A DNA stretch of 64,000 nucleotides from Bacteroides fragilis (GTDB lineage Bacteria > Bacteroidota > Bacteroidia > Bacteroidales > Bacteroidaceae). The position numbers were made by a program, and so were the translations under genes. The notes beneath the pieces were generated by a model. It did no database searches. It was not told where the DNA came from and was given only the letters and a program-made list of their open reading frames with translations. Numbering within the stretch: position 1 is the first letter of the stretch; every line of letters starts with the position of its first letter. The stretch covers positions 1,488,001-1,552,000 of the forward strand of contig NZ_CP018937.1 of the NCBI RefSeq assembly GCF_002849695.1, given 5' to 3'. Positions 48,814 to 59,029 of this stretch are shown here, one piece after another.

Positions 48814-49770
48814 TTATTTGGCTACGTTGTTTATGGGTTTTCCACCGATGTATGCTTTCAGGTTGTCAACCAGAATGGTCATCAGACGTTCACGGGCGGC
48901 GGAAGTAGCCCAGGCTATATGCGGGGTGATATAGCAATTTCTGGCAGTCAGCAATGGGTTGTCCGCACGTGGAGGCTCGGTGGAGAGTACATCCAATCCG
49001 GCAGCATAAATCTTATAATTATTCAGGGCGTCTGCCAGGTCTTGTTCATTGATCAAAGGGCCGCGACTGGTGTTGATTAAGATGGCGTTTGGTTTCATCA
49101 GTTCAAGGCGGCGGGCATTAACCAGATCACGGGTTGATTCCGTTAACGGACAATGCAGACTGACGATGTCGCATTCACGGAAAATCTGGTCGAGTTCCGC
49201 TTTTCTGATTTCGGGAGGCAACTGAAGCCGTGACTTGGAGGTATAGGCCCACACTTTCATTCCGAACCCGATTGCGATACGGGCTGTATTATATCCGGTC
49301 TGTCCCAGTCCGATAAGACCGATTTTCTTTCCTAACAGCTCTATAAGCGGGGTATCCCAGTAACAAAAATCCTGATTCCGGGTCCACTGCCCTCCACGCA
49401 CTTCGTCTGCATAGTGTTGCACTCGCTGAGTGATATTCAGGATATGGGCAAAAACCATCTGTCCGACGGATGGAGTGCTGTAAGCCGGGATGTTGGTAAC
49501 CACAATACCGCGTTCTTTGGCTGCCGCAATATCAATAATGTTATATCCGGTGGCTATTACGCCGATATACTTCAGGTTAGGCAAAGAGGCCATGTGCTCT
49601 GCGGTGATCACGGCTTTGTTGGTAAGGATGGCCTCGGCGTCCTTCGCATGTGTAAGCACCTCTTCGGGGGCTGTGCGATCATAGATTTCACACTCACCTA
49701 AAGTTCTCAATTCATCCCAGTTCAGATCTCCGGGGTTGGCGGCATAGCCGTCTAAAACTACTATCTTCAT
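48814..49770 (-). CDS. D-2-hydroxyacid dehydrogenase (glycerate/hydroxypyruvate type)
   Basis: 318 residues. NAD-binding motif 'GLIGLGQTGYNTARIAIGFG' near residue 150, substrate loop 'LKYIGVIATGYNIIDIAAAK' near residue 65, catalytic Arg in 'LINTSRGPLINEQDL' near residue 235, Glu in 'LDVLSTEPP' and His in 'NCYITPHIAWATSAARE' near residue 287. It reduces a 2-ketoacid such as hydroxypyruvate or glyoxylate with NAD(P)H. It is apparently a single gene, convergent with the STM cluster. Confidence 0.92.
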   Translation of the reverse strand: MKIVVLDGYAANPGDLNWDELRTLGECEIYDRTAPEEVLTHAKDAEAILTNKAVITAEHMASLPNLKYIGVIATGYNIIDIAAAKERGIVVTNIPAYSTPSVGQMVFAHILNITQRVQHYADEVRGGQWTRNQDFCYWDTPLIELLGKKIGLIGLGQTGYNTARIAIGFGMKVWAYTSKSRLQLPPEIRKAELDQIFRECDIVSLHCPLTESTRDLVNARRLELMKPNAILINTSRGPLINEQDLADALNNYKIYAAGLDVLSTEPPRADNPLLTARNCYITPHIAWATSAARERLMTILVDNLKAYIGGKPINNVAK

Positions 49771-49853
49771 AAATTATTAGGTGTTAAGTATTAAGTTTGT
49801 GTACTTGAATACTGAATTAATAACTCTTTATCTAATAAAACAATTACAGATGT

Positions 49854-51125
49854 TTAATAGTTCTTTTCATTTCCCCAGAGTTGTTTCATTCGTTCGGCAT
49901 GTTTCTGTTCAGCCGGGTTGTGTTGGGGCTGCCATATTTGCTTATTCTTGATTTCGTCCGGCAGGAATTGCTGTTTTACGAAATTACCTTCATAATTATG
50001 GGCATATTTATATTCCTGGCCATATCCTAACTGCTTCATCAGTTTGGTGGGAGCATTGCGCAGGTGCAGAGGTACCGGTAGGTTGCCGGTTTCGCGCACC
50101 AATGCCAGTGCATCGTTGATAGCATTGTAGGCTGAGTTGCTTTTAGGGCTGGTTGCCAGATAAATGGTGGTTTCCGCCAATGGGATTCTTCCTTCCGGCC
50201 AGCCTATTTTCATCAACGTGTCAAAACAGGCATTAGCCAATAGCAGTGCATTCGGATTGGCCAGGCCAATGTCTTCCGAAGCCGAGATGACCAGACGTCT
50301 GGCAATGAATGCCGGGTCTTCTCCTCCTTCTACCATACGTGCCAGCCAGTAAATGGCACCGTCGGGATCGCTGCCTCGGATCGATTTGATAAATGCCGAA
50401 ATAATATCGTAATGCATCTCGCCGTCTTTATCATAAGCCAGCGGATTCTGCTGTAAGCGTTCGGTTACCAGATCGTCAGTGATAACTACGGTCTCTTCCG
50501 TTTCCGACTCTACTACGAGTTCCAGTATATTCAGCAGCTTGCGGGCATCGCCTCCCGAAAAACGAAGCATGGCACTGGTTTCTTTCAGTTCTATTTTACG
50601 TTCTTTCAGTACGGTATCGGTAGTGATGGCACGTTGAAGCAATTCAAGCAGGTCCTCTTTCTCCAGAGACTTCAGTGTATAGAGCTGGCAACGGGAGAGG
50701 AGTGGGCGGATTACCTCAAAAGACGGGTTCTCCGTGGTGGCACCTATCAGAGTAACTGTTCCGTGCTCGACAGCTCCCAGCAACGAGTCCTGCTGAGATT
50801 TGCTGAATCGGTGTATTTCGTCGATAAACAAGATGGGACTGGACTGAGTGAAGAATTTGTTGCTTTTGGCGCGATCTATCACTTCGCGCACGTCTTTCAC
50901 GCCCGATGTTACGGCACTCAGTGTATAAAAAGGGGTTTCCAGCTTGTTGGCTATTATCTGGGCCAGTGTTGTTTTACCGACTCCCGGAGGCCCCCACAGG
51001 ATAAATGAAGAGATACGTCCTGCATCAATCATCTTGCGCAAGATAGCACCCGGTCCCACAAGGTGTTTCTGACCGATATAATCATCTAATGTCTTTGGCC
51101 GTAGCCTTTCCGCTAATGGTTGCAT
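49854..51125 (-). CDS. rarA: Replication-associated recombination protein A (AAA ATPase)
   Basis: 423 residues, normal length for RarA/MgsA. N-terminal 'LAERLRPKTLDDYIGQKHLV', Walker A 'GPPGVGKTTLA' near residue 46, Walker B 'ILFIDEIHRF', sensor 1 'TLIGATTENPSF' and arginine finger region 'LLSRCQLY'. The C-terminal tetramerisation part ends 'QIWQPQHNPAEQKHAERMKQ'. It acts at stalled forks with SSB and RecA. Read with the GH2 gene upstream (24 nt gap) but functionally unrelated. Confidence 0.95.
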   Translation of the reverse strand: MQPLAERLRPKTLDDYIGQKHLVGPGAILRKMIDAGRISSFILWGPPGVGKTTLAQIIANKLETPFYTLSAVTSGVKDVREVIDRAKSNKFFTQSSPILFIDEIHRFSKSQQDSLLGAVEHGTVTLIGATTENPSFEVIRPLLSRCQLYTLKSLEKEDLLELLQRAITTDTVLKERKIELKETSAMLRFSGGDARKLLNILELVVESETEETVVITDDLVTERLQQNPLAYDKDGEMHYDIISAFIKSIRGSDPDGAIYWLARMVEGGEDPAFIARRLVISASEDIGLANPNALLLANACFDTLMKIGWPEGRIPLAETTIYLATSPKSNSAYNAINDALALVRETGNLPVPLHLRNAPTKLMKQLGYGQEYKYAHNYEGNFVKQQFLPDEIKNKQIWQPQHNPAEQKHAERMKQLWGNEKNY

Positions 51126-51149
51126 ATCTATTTGTAATGAATCTGTTTA

Positions 51150-53744
51150 TTAGTCGATCACCGTCCCCATCACCTGTACATCTGTGATAGCGGCTTTTTC
51201 TCCGATGAAACTGATACGTATGAAACGTCCCTGTATACCCGGAACAACCTGGATCATCCGAATGTTCTCGTTTTGTTTATAGTTGGTCTGATCCGGAATA
51301 AGTGTCCAGTGTTCTCTATCCATCGATGCCTCCACTTTGTATTGGTAATGGTCCGTATTCGGAAATGCGATTCGGATGTGGCGTATGGACAAGCCTTTCT
51401 CTGTGTCCAATGTCCAGGAGCGTTCCGGGTCGTTGCCGGCAGCTTGCCAATAGGTGGCTCCATCTCCATCGGCAGCAAATGCGGACGAGTGTCCGTCGGC
51501 CGATGAACTGCAGAAGGTCGGATTATTGGGCCCGAAGGTTTGCAGGTTATCTGTTTTATCCTGAACCTCAAAACGTGTATAAGGTCGGTCTTTCACTTTG
51601 CAGGCTTCGGTATAAGGAGTGCTTCCGATGAACCGGAGTGTGATCTCGGCAGGCTCGAGCCCCGGCGAGGTAGCCCGTATCACGGTTTCTCCGGCATAGT
51701 ATGACCGGAATTCAATCGCGGCTTTTCCATCGAGAATACGGATATCACTCTCTTTTTCAAATAGGATCGAGGTACCGGTAGGAAACTCTCCCGGACCGGA
51801 TATGATGTTGAGGCTGACTGCCGGAGAATTGTTGACCGGTTTACCGTCTGCATCCAGAATGGTTACCGACAACATAACGTCATCTGTCCCGTCTGTCTTT
51901 ATCTGGTTCGTTTGATCGGCTGTCAGGGCAATGCGTGCAGGTGTTCCTGCCTCTGGCCACTCCGGCGGAGCAATCCCTTTGTAGGCATTGCGGTACCAAT
52001 ACCAGGCACGTTTGGGAATCCGGAAATAATCGATAATTCCCATTTTCCCAAGAGCACTTCCGGCTATACTCCCGTGGTCGAATGCGCACCAGATGGCTTG
52101 TCCGCTACGCCAGGCAAAGCCATTTTGCGCATTATTCTTTGCCAAGTCTCCCCAGCCCGGATCGTACTCTCCCGGACGGTCGGCTGTCGTGCTGCCATAC
52201 TCTGAAACTACCGTCGGTATGCCCGGTTGCTGAAACTCGGGGATGTAGCTACCGTCACCGTTATATCCGGCTATATCACCCAACTTGTCAATTCGTTTCT
52301 CTCCCAACGGACGTTGAGCACCGCCAATGGCCGCCGGACGGGTTGGATCGAGTTGCTTGGAGAGTTTGACGGTTTCTGACAGTAACTTGCGCATCGGGTC
52401 GATCGTTTCGGGTGCGGTAAAGAACGGTTCGTTACTCATACTCCATACAACAATAGAAGGATGGTTGCGGTGGATGCGGATCAATTCTTTCAGTTGGGCT
52501 TTTACACTGCTCTCAAATCCTGCCCTGTCTGCTTCATTTACGGGATATGCACTTGCGTTCCAGTAGCCATCTCCTTTGTGACCTCCGATTCCCCAAAATG
52601 CATTCTCTGCCCAGAATAGCATACCTATTTCATCGCATGCTTGTGAGAAAGCCGGTGAATGGGGGTAATGCGAACCTCGTATCAGGTTGAAGCCGGCTTC
52701 TTTTACCAGACGGATATCTCTTCGCATACCGGTTTCGGTCACGGCATCTCCCCATCCGGCATGATCCTGATGAACATTGGCTCCCTTAAAATAATAATGT
52801 TCCCCGTTCAGGAAGAATCCCCGGTCCGGTGTCCATTCAAACCAGCGGAATCCGAAAGACGTTTCATAGCGGTCTATCAATTTTTCTCCGTGGTAAAGCG
52901 AGCTGACCACTTTGTAAAGTGCAGGATGATCGGGATGCCACAGTTCCGGTGCTTGAATCTCGCGGGTTTGCTGCTCAAATGTGTAGGTTGCGTTGTCCGG
53001 CAATGATTGTGATGTAGAAACAGAAGCCGCTTCTTTGCCTCGGGGATCGATAACAGTGGTCAGAAGTCGGTAAGTTTCTGTTTTTCCGGAACGATTGCAT
53101 ACATCTGTCCGTATGTGGACGCTCCCTGACTTTCCCTTTTTTTCTCCTAAGTCCGGTGTGGTGACCAATGTGCCATACCAATCGATATAGGTCGGTTCTT
53201 TGATCACTAAGCGTACGTTCCTGTAAATGCCTCCGCTAAATACATGTTCGCCTGCACGTGGAGCGAGGTCAGGTCGCCAGCAGTTGTTAACCCGAACCGC
53301 TATCTGGTTTTTTCCTTCTTTCAGATAGTTCGATATATCAATGGAAAATCCGGTATATCCTCCTTGGTGGGTTCCTGCCCGATGTCCGTTCACAAAAACT
53401 TCCGCTTCCTGAAATACACCGTCGAATTCAAGAAAGCTCCTTTTGCCAAGCACTTCTTTCTTTATCGGAAAGGCTTTGCGGTACCATCCGTAACCTACAT
53501 AAAAATCTTTCGACATGAAGTATGGAGTACTGAAAGAGTGGGGAAGTCCCGCCCTTTCCCAGTCGGAATCGTCAAAATCCGGTCGGGAAGCACTCTTGAA
53601 GTCTCCCCGGCAATATTTCCATTCCCGGTTGAAGTTGATGGTTTGTCGTGGAGAATCCGCCCGGCAAACATGGATTGCACTGCTTAACATAAGAAAAACC
53701 AACCATAGCTTCATGCCATTGCAGGTGTGTACTGTGAAATTCAT
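51150..53744 (-). CDS. Secreted glycoside hydrolase family 2 with C-terminal discoidin-like domain
   Basis: 864 residues. Signal peptide to about residue 29 (VCRA/D). GH2 jelly-roll (residues 35-185, 'FEFDGVFQEAEVFVNGHRAG'-type strands), immunoglobulin-like domain, then the TIM barrel from about residue 300: acid/base Glu in 'IVVWSMSNEPFF' near residue 437 and nucleophile Glu in 'IPTVVSEYGSTTAD' near residue 515. After an Ig-like linker the C-terminal 130 residues are F5/8 type C-like ('SSAFAADGDGATYWQAAGND', 'GRFIRISFIGEKAAITDVQV'). Probably a beta-galactosidase or beta-glucuronidase acting on host or plant glycans in the periplasm. No SusCD pair is near. Confidence 0.88.
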   Translation of the reverse strand: MNFTVHTCNGMKLWLVFLMLSSAIHVCRADSPRQTINFNREWKYCRGDFKSASRPDFDDSDWERAGLPHSFSTPYFMSKDFYVGYGWYRKAFPIKKEVLGKRSFLEFDGVFQEAEVFVNGHRAGTHQGGYTGFSIDISNYLKEGKNQIAVRVNNCWRPDLAPRAGEHVFSGGIYRNVRLVIKEPTYIDWYGTLVTTPDLGEKKGKSGSVHIRTDVCNRSGKTETYRLLTTVIDPRGKEAASVSTSQSLPDNATYTFEQQTREIQAPELWHPDHPALYKVVSSLYHGEKLIDRYETSFGFRWFEWTPDRGFFLNGEHYYFKGANVHQDHAGWGDAVTETGMRRDIRLVKEAGFNLIRGSHYPHSPAFSQACDEIGMLFWAENAFWGIGGHKGDGYWNASAYPVNEADRAGFESSVKAQLKELIRIHRNHPSIVVWSMSNEPFFTAPETIDPMRKLLSETVKLSKQLDPTRPAAIGGAQRPLGEKRIDKLGDIAGYNGDGSYIPEFQQPGIPTVVSEYGSTTADRPGEYDPGWGDLAKNNAQNGFAWRSGQAIWCAFDHGSIAGSALGKMGIIDYFRIPKRAWYWYRNAYKGIAPPEWPEAGTPARIALTADQTNQIKTDGTDDVMLSVTILDADGKPVNNSPAVSLNIISGPGEFPTGTSILFEKESDIRILDGKAAIEFRSYYAGETVIRATSPGLEPAEITLRFIGSTPYTEACKVKDRPYTRFEVQDKTDNLQTFGPNNPTFCSSSADGHSSAFAADGDGATYWQAAGNDPERSWTLDTEKGLSIRHIRIAFPNTDHYQYKVEASMDREHWTLIPDQTNYKQNENIRMIQVVPGIQGRFIRISFIGEKAAITDVQVMGTVID

Positions 53745-53783
53745 CGTATTGGGGTTTTATAGTGTGAATGATAGATAGGCGGA

Positions 53784-56351
53784 TCAGAATACTACCTGAA
53801 TCATAAACCGGATACCTTGTTTGTTGATTCCCGGGTGGTTCAGGTAAGTCAGACGGCGTACGTATTCGATATGCAACAATTTAAAGATGTTGTAAATGCC
53901 CACACTGGCTTCCAGGTAAGGTACTTTCGGATCCATCACATAGCTGGTGTAGCTGCCGTCCCGTTGCGGGAAATCAAACAGTTCCGGATTATTGCTCTTA
54001 AACGGGTTATTCTTATCCGTCAGGTTGCCGTATAGAGCGCGGAAACGGAATACTTCTCTCCACTTCAGTTTCTTAATCAGCGGGATGCGGTTGAAAAGTT
54101 TACCATTCATGTCATATGTGAGTGCCAGCGATGCATAACGGTCGTTGAGGAACTCCATATTATTGATCAGGTTGAACGTTTCTTTCTGTGTGATATACGA
54201 TAGGTTGGCGGCTGGCAAAATAAGTAATGGGAACGGAACGGTATTCCATTGTGCACCTCCTTTTAAGGTAACATCTACTTTACCCCAGGACGAGAGCCAG
54301 AAGCGCTTCCAGATACTTGCCTCCGTCAGGTTGAAATTATATTCTCCTCCTAAAACACCTTTAAATCCGGTAGTGTGGGAGAGGGTGAAGATGGGAGCAT
54401 CCAGCGATACCGGACGACGGCGTTGCTTTGTATTGACGAAGGTCTCGCCCGGCGCATAACGTAAGGTCAGCCCCAATTCGGCGGTAGTTATATCGGGTAC
54501 GATGGTTTTGGCAGCATCATTGCGGATGTATTGCAACTTGCCTGCCGGAGTATCTTCCCGGTGTCGCGCCATGGCCGCAACCGAGAAACCCGATAAAGTT
54601 TCCATTTCATATCTCAGTGTGGCGTCCCGTACGTATGACATCTGGTCGACGGTTGTGGTTTTCCACGCTACGAATACGTTATCCTTATCCGTGTCGAGGA
54701 ATTTATCCATTGGCGACATGACGTCGTAGCGGTAGGAGGCCGAGATGTAATGCTTCGGGAATTCCCAGGGGAAGAATTCGCATTTGCGGAAAGAGTAGGT
54801 CACATTGCCTTCATATTTCCATTTTTTATCTTTGAGTCCGTACGCTCCGTATCCATTGAAGAACCAGTGGGGATTCAGCTTGGCGGTAGTCATACCGCTG
54901 AGACGGAAACGGGTACCATCCACATAATTGCTCGATATCATGGTGTTGATCGGTCCGAAGTCAAACTTACTCGGATGTTCTTTGGTTCCGGTTTCCACAT
55001 AGTTTTCTATCAACGCTTTTGCTCCGAATATCACATATTTGAATCCGGGTATTTGTTCCAGCCGGTTCATGAAAAGATCCATGCTGCTCTCGGTCTTTGT
55101 TAGAGGCACCTGGCGTACTCCGGCCCAATATTCGTCACTTTTGGTCAGCATGTCCGCCTCTTTGATCACACTTCCTTTCAAACGGAAAAGTCGTGGCTCG
55201 ATGGGGTCGAAGACATAATTGCTATATTTGGTTGTTCGTTTTACCTGGATGCCCTGAATAGCTTTCATGACTAAAAGATCCACAGTCATATCGTCGTCTG
55301 TCAGCACCCAGTTGCCATTGGGAAGCTGTTCATATTGTTGTACGACGTCCAGATTTTCTACAAAGTTTACTCCTGTCTTTTTAGGCAGATTCATGGTGCA
55401 CTTTTTCACTGCATAGGTAGAGTCGTCCAGTACATACAGGTGTCCGGTGAATCCGAAGTCCTGAGAGTTCTGTGGGACGAAGGTGAGATGCACGCATTTA
55501 TCTTTATCCACCATCACAGTGTCCATCAGGTAGAATTTATAGAAAGAGATGGCTCCGCTTCCGATTGGACTTACGAAACGGCGTTGCAACAGGCGGATAT
55601 CATCATCATAGATATTGATATCGGCAAATACATCATTGAGGATGGTACCCAGCATATCACCTGTTGAGAAGAATTCTTCCACGCCATTGGAGTTCATACC
55701 TTCGATTATGGTCTTTTTGCTTTCTGGGTCCTTCCGGTAAATGGTTTTGGAAGACGTTTCCTGCACCGAGATAGGCAGAATCAGTTTGTTGGTTTCAGGC
55801 GAAACCTCAACCTGGTCTTTGAGGAAAGAAAACTTTTTATAGATTCCTTTTTCAAGGCTTTCGGGTGTCACGTCATTGAGTGACATCTTCATCTTCTGAT
55901 ACTTGTTGTACTGATAATAGTCGTTGGTTTCCAGCTTCTGAGCTTTCTTGTGGTCGATGACCTTTCGCATGAACTCCACAGCGGGATTGTTTTTCCGGGA
56001 ATACTTTTCTTTTTTAGGTTTTATCACCACCTCGTCCAGCATGACATCATCTGGTGAGAGCACCACATTCAGTTCTTTGGCACCTGCCGGAATTTTCACT
56101 TTCTTGGTGATATACCCCACTGCAGAGAAGGTCAGTTCGTTCCAACCTTTGCGGGTTTCTACCTGATATTCTCCGTTAGCATTGGATATACCGCCTACTC
56201 CTTTTCCTTCATAGAAAACGGAAATGTACATTAGCGGCTCATGTGAAATAGAATCGGTGATTACTCCTTTCAACTGTGCAAAAGCCTGTGGCGCAGAGAG
56301 TATAAGGAAGACTACTATTAATAGTTTAGAATATTGTTGTTTCATACACAC
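53784..56351 (-). CDS. DUF5686 outer-membrane protein with carboxypeptidase-regulatory-like domain
   Basis: 855 residues. Signal peptide to about residue 25 (AFA/Q). Residues 28-110 are a CarboxypepD_reg-like Ig fold ('LKGVITDSISHEPLMYISVF', 'NGEYQVETRKGWNELTFSAV'). The remainder matches the DUF5686 plan: 'PKKEKYSRKNNPAVEFMRKV', a mid-protein sheet, and a C-terminal beta-barrel with many aromatic strands, ending 'GIRFMIQVVF' (terminal Phe). It resembles TonB-dependent receptors in architecture but has no plug. Role in the outer membrane unknown. -7 box TACCTTTG (plus 56372-56379) lies about 20 nt upstream. Confidence 0.85.
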   Translation of the reverse strand: MCMKQQYSKLLIVVFLILSAPQAFAQLKGVITDSISHEPLMYISVFYEGKGVGGISNANGEYQVETRKGWNELTFSAVGYITKKVKIPAGAKELNVVLSPDDVMLDEVVIKPKKEKYSRKNNPAVEFMRKVIDHKKAQKLETNDYYQYNKYQKMKMSLNDVTPESLEKGIYKKFSFLKDQVEVSPETNKLILPISVQETSSKTIYRKDPESKKTIIEGMNSNGVEEFFSTGDMLGTILNDVFADINIYDDDIRLLQRRFVSPIGSGAISFYKFYLMDTVMVDKDKCVHLTFVPQNSQDFGFTGHLYVLDDSTYAVKKCTMNLPKKTGVNFVENLDVVQQYEQLPNGNWVLTDDDMTVDLLVMKAIQGIQVKRTTKYSNYVFDPIEPRLFRLKGSVIKEADMLTKSDEYWAGVRQVPLTKTESSMDLFMNRLEQIPGFKYVIFGAKALIENYVETGTKEHPSKFDFGPINTMISSNYVDGTRFRLSGMTTAKLNPHWFFNGYGAYGLKDKKWKYEGNVTYSFRKCEFFPWEFPKHYISASYRYDVMSPMDKFLDTDKDNVFVAWKTTTVDQMSYVRDATLRYEMETLSGFSVAAMARHREDTPAGKLQYIRNDAAKTIVPDITTAELGLTLRYAPGETFVNTKQRRRPVSLDAPIFTLSHTTGFKGVLGGEYNFNLTEASIWKRFWLSSWGKVDVTLKGGAQWNTVPFPLLILPAANLSYITQKETFNLINNMEFLNDRYASLALTYDMNGKLFNRIPLIKKLKWREVFRFRALYGNLTDKNNPFKSNNPELFDFPQRDGSYTSYVMDPKVPYLEASVGIYNIFKLLHIEYVRRLTYLNHPGINKQGIRFMIQVVF

Positions 56352-56459
56352 TTCATCTCATCGTGAGACTGCAAAGGTAATAAATTCCTTTTGATTGAAA
56401 GGACTATATAACCTTTTTTGTGTATCTTTTGAGTCCTGTAAGGAGGGGGGAATCCGGCA

Positions 56460-57545
56460 TTATTCCCCCAATAATATTTGTACAATTCGTTCTGCGGTTC
56501 GTCCGTCCCAGCGTTCGGGCAAGGTACCTTGTTTCCATTCTCCGTTCATCAGTTTATCCATACTGGCAGCCAATGCTGCCGGATCTTCCCCAACCAGTTC
56601 ATTGGTGCCTGTGCGCCAGGTTTCCGGATGCTCGGCATAGGTGTTGAGGGTGATGCAGGGAATTCCCAGGAAGGTCGCTTCTTCCGCCACATTGCCTGAA
56701 TCTGTTATAATGGCTTTTGCCTGGTTCATCAGATATCCGAAAGAGAGGTAGCTTTGTGTGGGCATGATGTGCAGGTTAGGAGCTGTGATGCCGAGAGTTT
56801 TGATTGCATCACGTACATAAGTGTGCAGGGGTGCCACAATAGGCATGCCGTTTGCCTTTTCAAGTAAGGTCTCTATCAACTTCCGCAGATTTTCCTTGTT
56901 GTTCAGCAGCACATGGCGGTTGAGGGTCAGCAGGATGTATTCGTGCTCTTTCAGTCCCAGGACAGAGAACCATATTGGCTTTATCAGGCGGTTGCGGTTA
57001 TACCGTATTGTATCGATCAGGATATTGCCTACATAGTAGACTGTTTCATTTTCTGTTCCTGTCTGATTCAGGTTACGATTGGCCACCATGCCGGCTGTGA
57101 ACAGATAGTCGGAAAGTCCGTCTGTTATCATACGGTTGACTTCTTTGGGCATGGACATATCGAACGAACGGGTGCCGGCTACGAGATGTGCCACTTTTAT
57201 ATTTTGTTTTTTGGCTACGATCGCACAGCTCATAGTTGCAGTGAGGTCATCGACTACCAGAACTACGTGCGTAGGGTTTTCCGTCAATTCACGTTCGAAG
57301 GCGATCATTATTCCCGCAGTAAGTTCTGTGGGGTTATTGCCGTTTACGCCCAGATAGGCATCGGGAGCTTTCATATGCAGATCTGCAAATAAGGATGCAT
57401 CCAGACTGGTGTCATTCTCTATCCCTGTGTAAACCAGGCGATAAGAAATGCGTTTACCTTGTGCCTTAGCGGCATCAATAGCCCGGGTGATAGGGGCGAT
57501 TTTCATAAAGTTAGGGCGAGCCCCGGCAACAATCGTTATCTTCAT
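56460..57545 (-). CDS. wecB: UDP-N-acetylglucosamine 2-epimerase (non-hydrolysing)
   Basis: 361 residues from ATG 57545 (MKITIVAGARPNFMKIAPIT); the frame stays open upstream to 57908 but that part is antisense to the TRIC-type gene and a minus-strand -7 box TACATTTG sits at plus 57573-57580, so the shorter start is right. WecB motifs: 'AGARPNFMKIAPI', 'VVDDLTATMSCAIVAKKQNI', 'HLVAGTRSFDMSMPKEVNR' and 'ITDSGNVAEEATFLGIPCIT'. Makes UDP-ManNAc from UDP-GlcNAc for surface glycans. It stands outside the capsule region, and the residue choices differ clearly from the 1934 copy. Confidence 0.88.
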   Translation of the reverse strand: MKITIVAGARPNFMKIAPITRAIDAAKAQGKRISYRLVYTGIENDTSLDASLFADLHMKAPDAYLGVNGNNPTELTAGIMIAFERELTENPTHVVLVVDDLTATMSCAIVAKKQNIKVAHLVAGTRSFDMSMPKEVNRMITDGLSDYLFTAGMVANRNLNQTGTENETVYYVGNILIDTIRYNRNRLIKPIWFSVLGLKEHEYILLTLNRHVLLNNKENLRKLIETLLEKANGMPIVAPLHTYVRDAIKTLGITAPNLHIMPTQSYLSFGYLMNQAKAIITDSGNVAEEATFLGIPCITLNTYAEHPETWRTGTNELVGEDPAALAASMDKLMNGEWKQGTLPERWDGRTAERIVQILLGE

Positions 57546-57629
57546 CTTCGTATTCTTACAATTTTCAAGGAACAAATGTACACTTTCTTGCGGAATTATT
57601 TGTTTCTTTGCACACAAAAAACTTGATAT

Positions 57630-58256
57630 ATGCCAACAATCTTTCAGATTCCGACCTTTATCCAGATTCTGGAGTTTATCGGGACATTTGCTTTTGCCAT
57701 TAGTGGCATTCGTCTTGCATCTGCCAAACAGTTTGACTGGTTTGGTGCTTATGTAGCCGGTGTGGCTGTTGCCATTGGCGGTGGTACTATACGTGACGTA
57801 TTGCTGGACGTTACTCCGTTCTGGATGACGAATCCCATTTATCTTATCTGTTCGGCGCTGGCCCTTCTGTGGGTTATCTTTTTCCGGAAGCATCTGATTC
57901 ATATGCACAACACGTTTTTTATCTTCGATAGCATTGGGCTTGCATTATTTACGGTAGTTGGTATCAGCAAAACGATCGATTTGGGCTATGCCTTTTGGGT
58001 GGCCATCATTATGGGCACAATGACCGGAGCGGCCGGTGGCGTAATCCGCGATGTGTTTATCAACGAGATTCCGTTGATTTTCCGTAAAGAGATTTATGCC
58101 ATGGCATGCGTTATTGGCGGAGTCATTTATTGGGGACTCGACCGTCTGGGTGTTGATGCTGCTTTAACACAGGTCATCAGTGGCTGTTGCATTTTTGTGG
58201 TACGCGCATTGGCTGTGAAATATCAGATCTGTTTGCCTATCCTGAAAGGGGAGTAG
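57630..58256 (+). CDS. TRIC-type cation channel family protein (YicG/UPF0126)
   Basis: 208 residues with seven membrane segments in two repeated three-helix units, each with the Gly-rich signature: 'GVAVAIGGGTIRDVLLD' (near residue 50) and 'GTMTGAAGGVIRDVFIN' (near residue 135). This is the TRIC fold that forms K+-permeable trimers. Inner membrane. Divergent from wecB with an 84-nt spacer; a possible -7 box TTTCTTTG is just upstream. Confidence 0.9.
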   Translation: MPTIFQIPTFIQILEFIGTFAFAISGIRLASAKQFDWFGAYVAGVAVAIGGGTIRDVLLDVTPFWMTNPIYLICSALALLWVIFFRKHLIHMHNTFFIFDSIGLALFTVVGISKTIDLGYAFWVAIIMGTMTGAAGGVIRDVFINEIPLIFRKEIYAMACVIGGVIYWGLDRLGVDAALTQVISGCCIFVVRALAVKYQICLPILKGE

Positions 58257-58269
58257 ACTTATACTAATT

Positions 58270-58764
58270 TTAGTCCGGCAGTATCAGATCACCGGAGAAG
58301 CTGATTGATTCACGATTCTGCATATCGACATCTATGCTGGACGAACCATTAGAATAGATAGTGATTCTAAACTTGAACTGATCTTCGGAGTTTCTGGCGG
58401 TGAAGTTTATCTTTGCTGCTCCGCGTTTGCCCATGACCATATTATATTTGTCAATCGGAGCCTTGAACATCAGTCCTTGCCCTCCTCCATAGGGAATAGA
58501 ATAAGCACGCCCGAAATAGGGTAGTTGTGAAAAGACCGAATCGTTTCGAACTACCACAGAATAAACTGAGGTCAGTGGAATCATATGCCCTCGGCGTGGG
58601 TATGCTGTAGATACGTCAATCCGGTAGTTTTCCGATTCGATCAGCTCTTTTACTGTTTGCTCTTTTTGCTCTTTCTTTTCTTTCCGGCTTTGGGCCTGAA
58701 GCGGGCAAACTCCTGTTCCGATGATGAGCAACATCAGAAGGATGATACATTTGCTTGTTTTCAT
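58270..58764 (-). CDS. DUF4251 periplasmic protein
   Basis: 164 residues. Signal peptide to about residue 25 (LQA/Q). A short charged coiled stretch ('RKEKKEQKEQTVKELIESEN') precedes the DUF4251 domain: 'YPRRGHMIPLTSVYSVVVRN', 'QLPYFGRAYSIPYGGGQGLM', 'KINFTARNSEDQFKFRITIY'. Typical Bacteroidetes protein of unknown function, about this length. Single gene, convergent with the TRIC-type gene. Confidence 0.88.
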   Translation of the reverse strand: MKTSKCIILLMLLIIGTGVCPLQAQSRKEKKEQKEQTVKELIESENYRIDVSTAYPRRGHMIPLTSVYSVVVRNDSVFSQLPYFGRAYSIPYGGGQGLMFKAPIDKYNMVMGKRGAAKINFTARNSEDQFKFRITIYSNGSSSIDVDMQNRESISFSGDLILPD

Positions 58765-58906
58765 ATCAATGATTGTTTTTCGGATGTTTACATAAAGATA
58801 ACGGTCGGAAGAGATAAAATGTATAAAGCAGACAAATGATTTAATATTATTTCGTGTTTACCGGATGGGATTTCACAAAGAATAAAAAAGGAGGGCATGT
58901 CAAAAC

Positions 58907-58990
58907 TTACCACAGATTGCACTGATTAACACAGAATGAATTTTAAATCGTCGTTTACATAATGCTTAATCTGTATAACCTGTGGCGAAG
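58907..58990. repeat. Imperfect palindrome ACCACAGATT... CCTGTGG
   Basis: TTACCACAGATTGCACTGAT and CTTAATCTGTATAACCTGTG face each other about 35 nt apart. It is related in form, not in detail, to the CACAGAGGACACAGAG elements. No ORF in this 260-nt spacer. Confidence 0.4.
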
Positions 58991-59029
58991 AAGACTTTTG
59001 GGTCTATATGGGGGTGGAGGATATTTCTG

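Noticed and set aside
57546..57908. N-terminal extension of wecB by 121 residues
   Set aside because: Antisense to the TRIC-type gene, no motif, and a promoter box lies between; the start at 57545 gives the standard family N-terminus.
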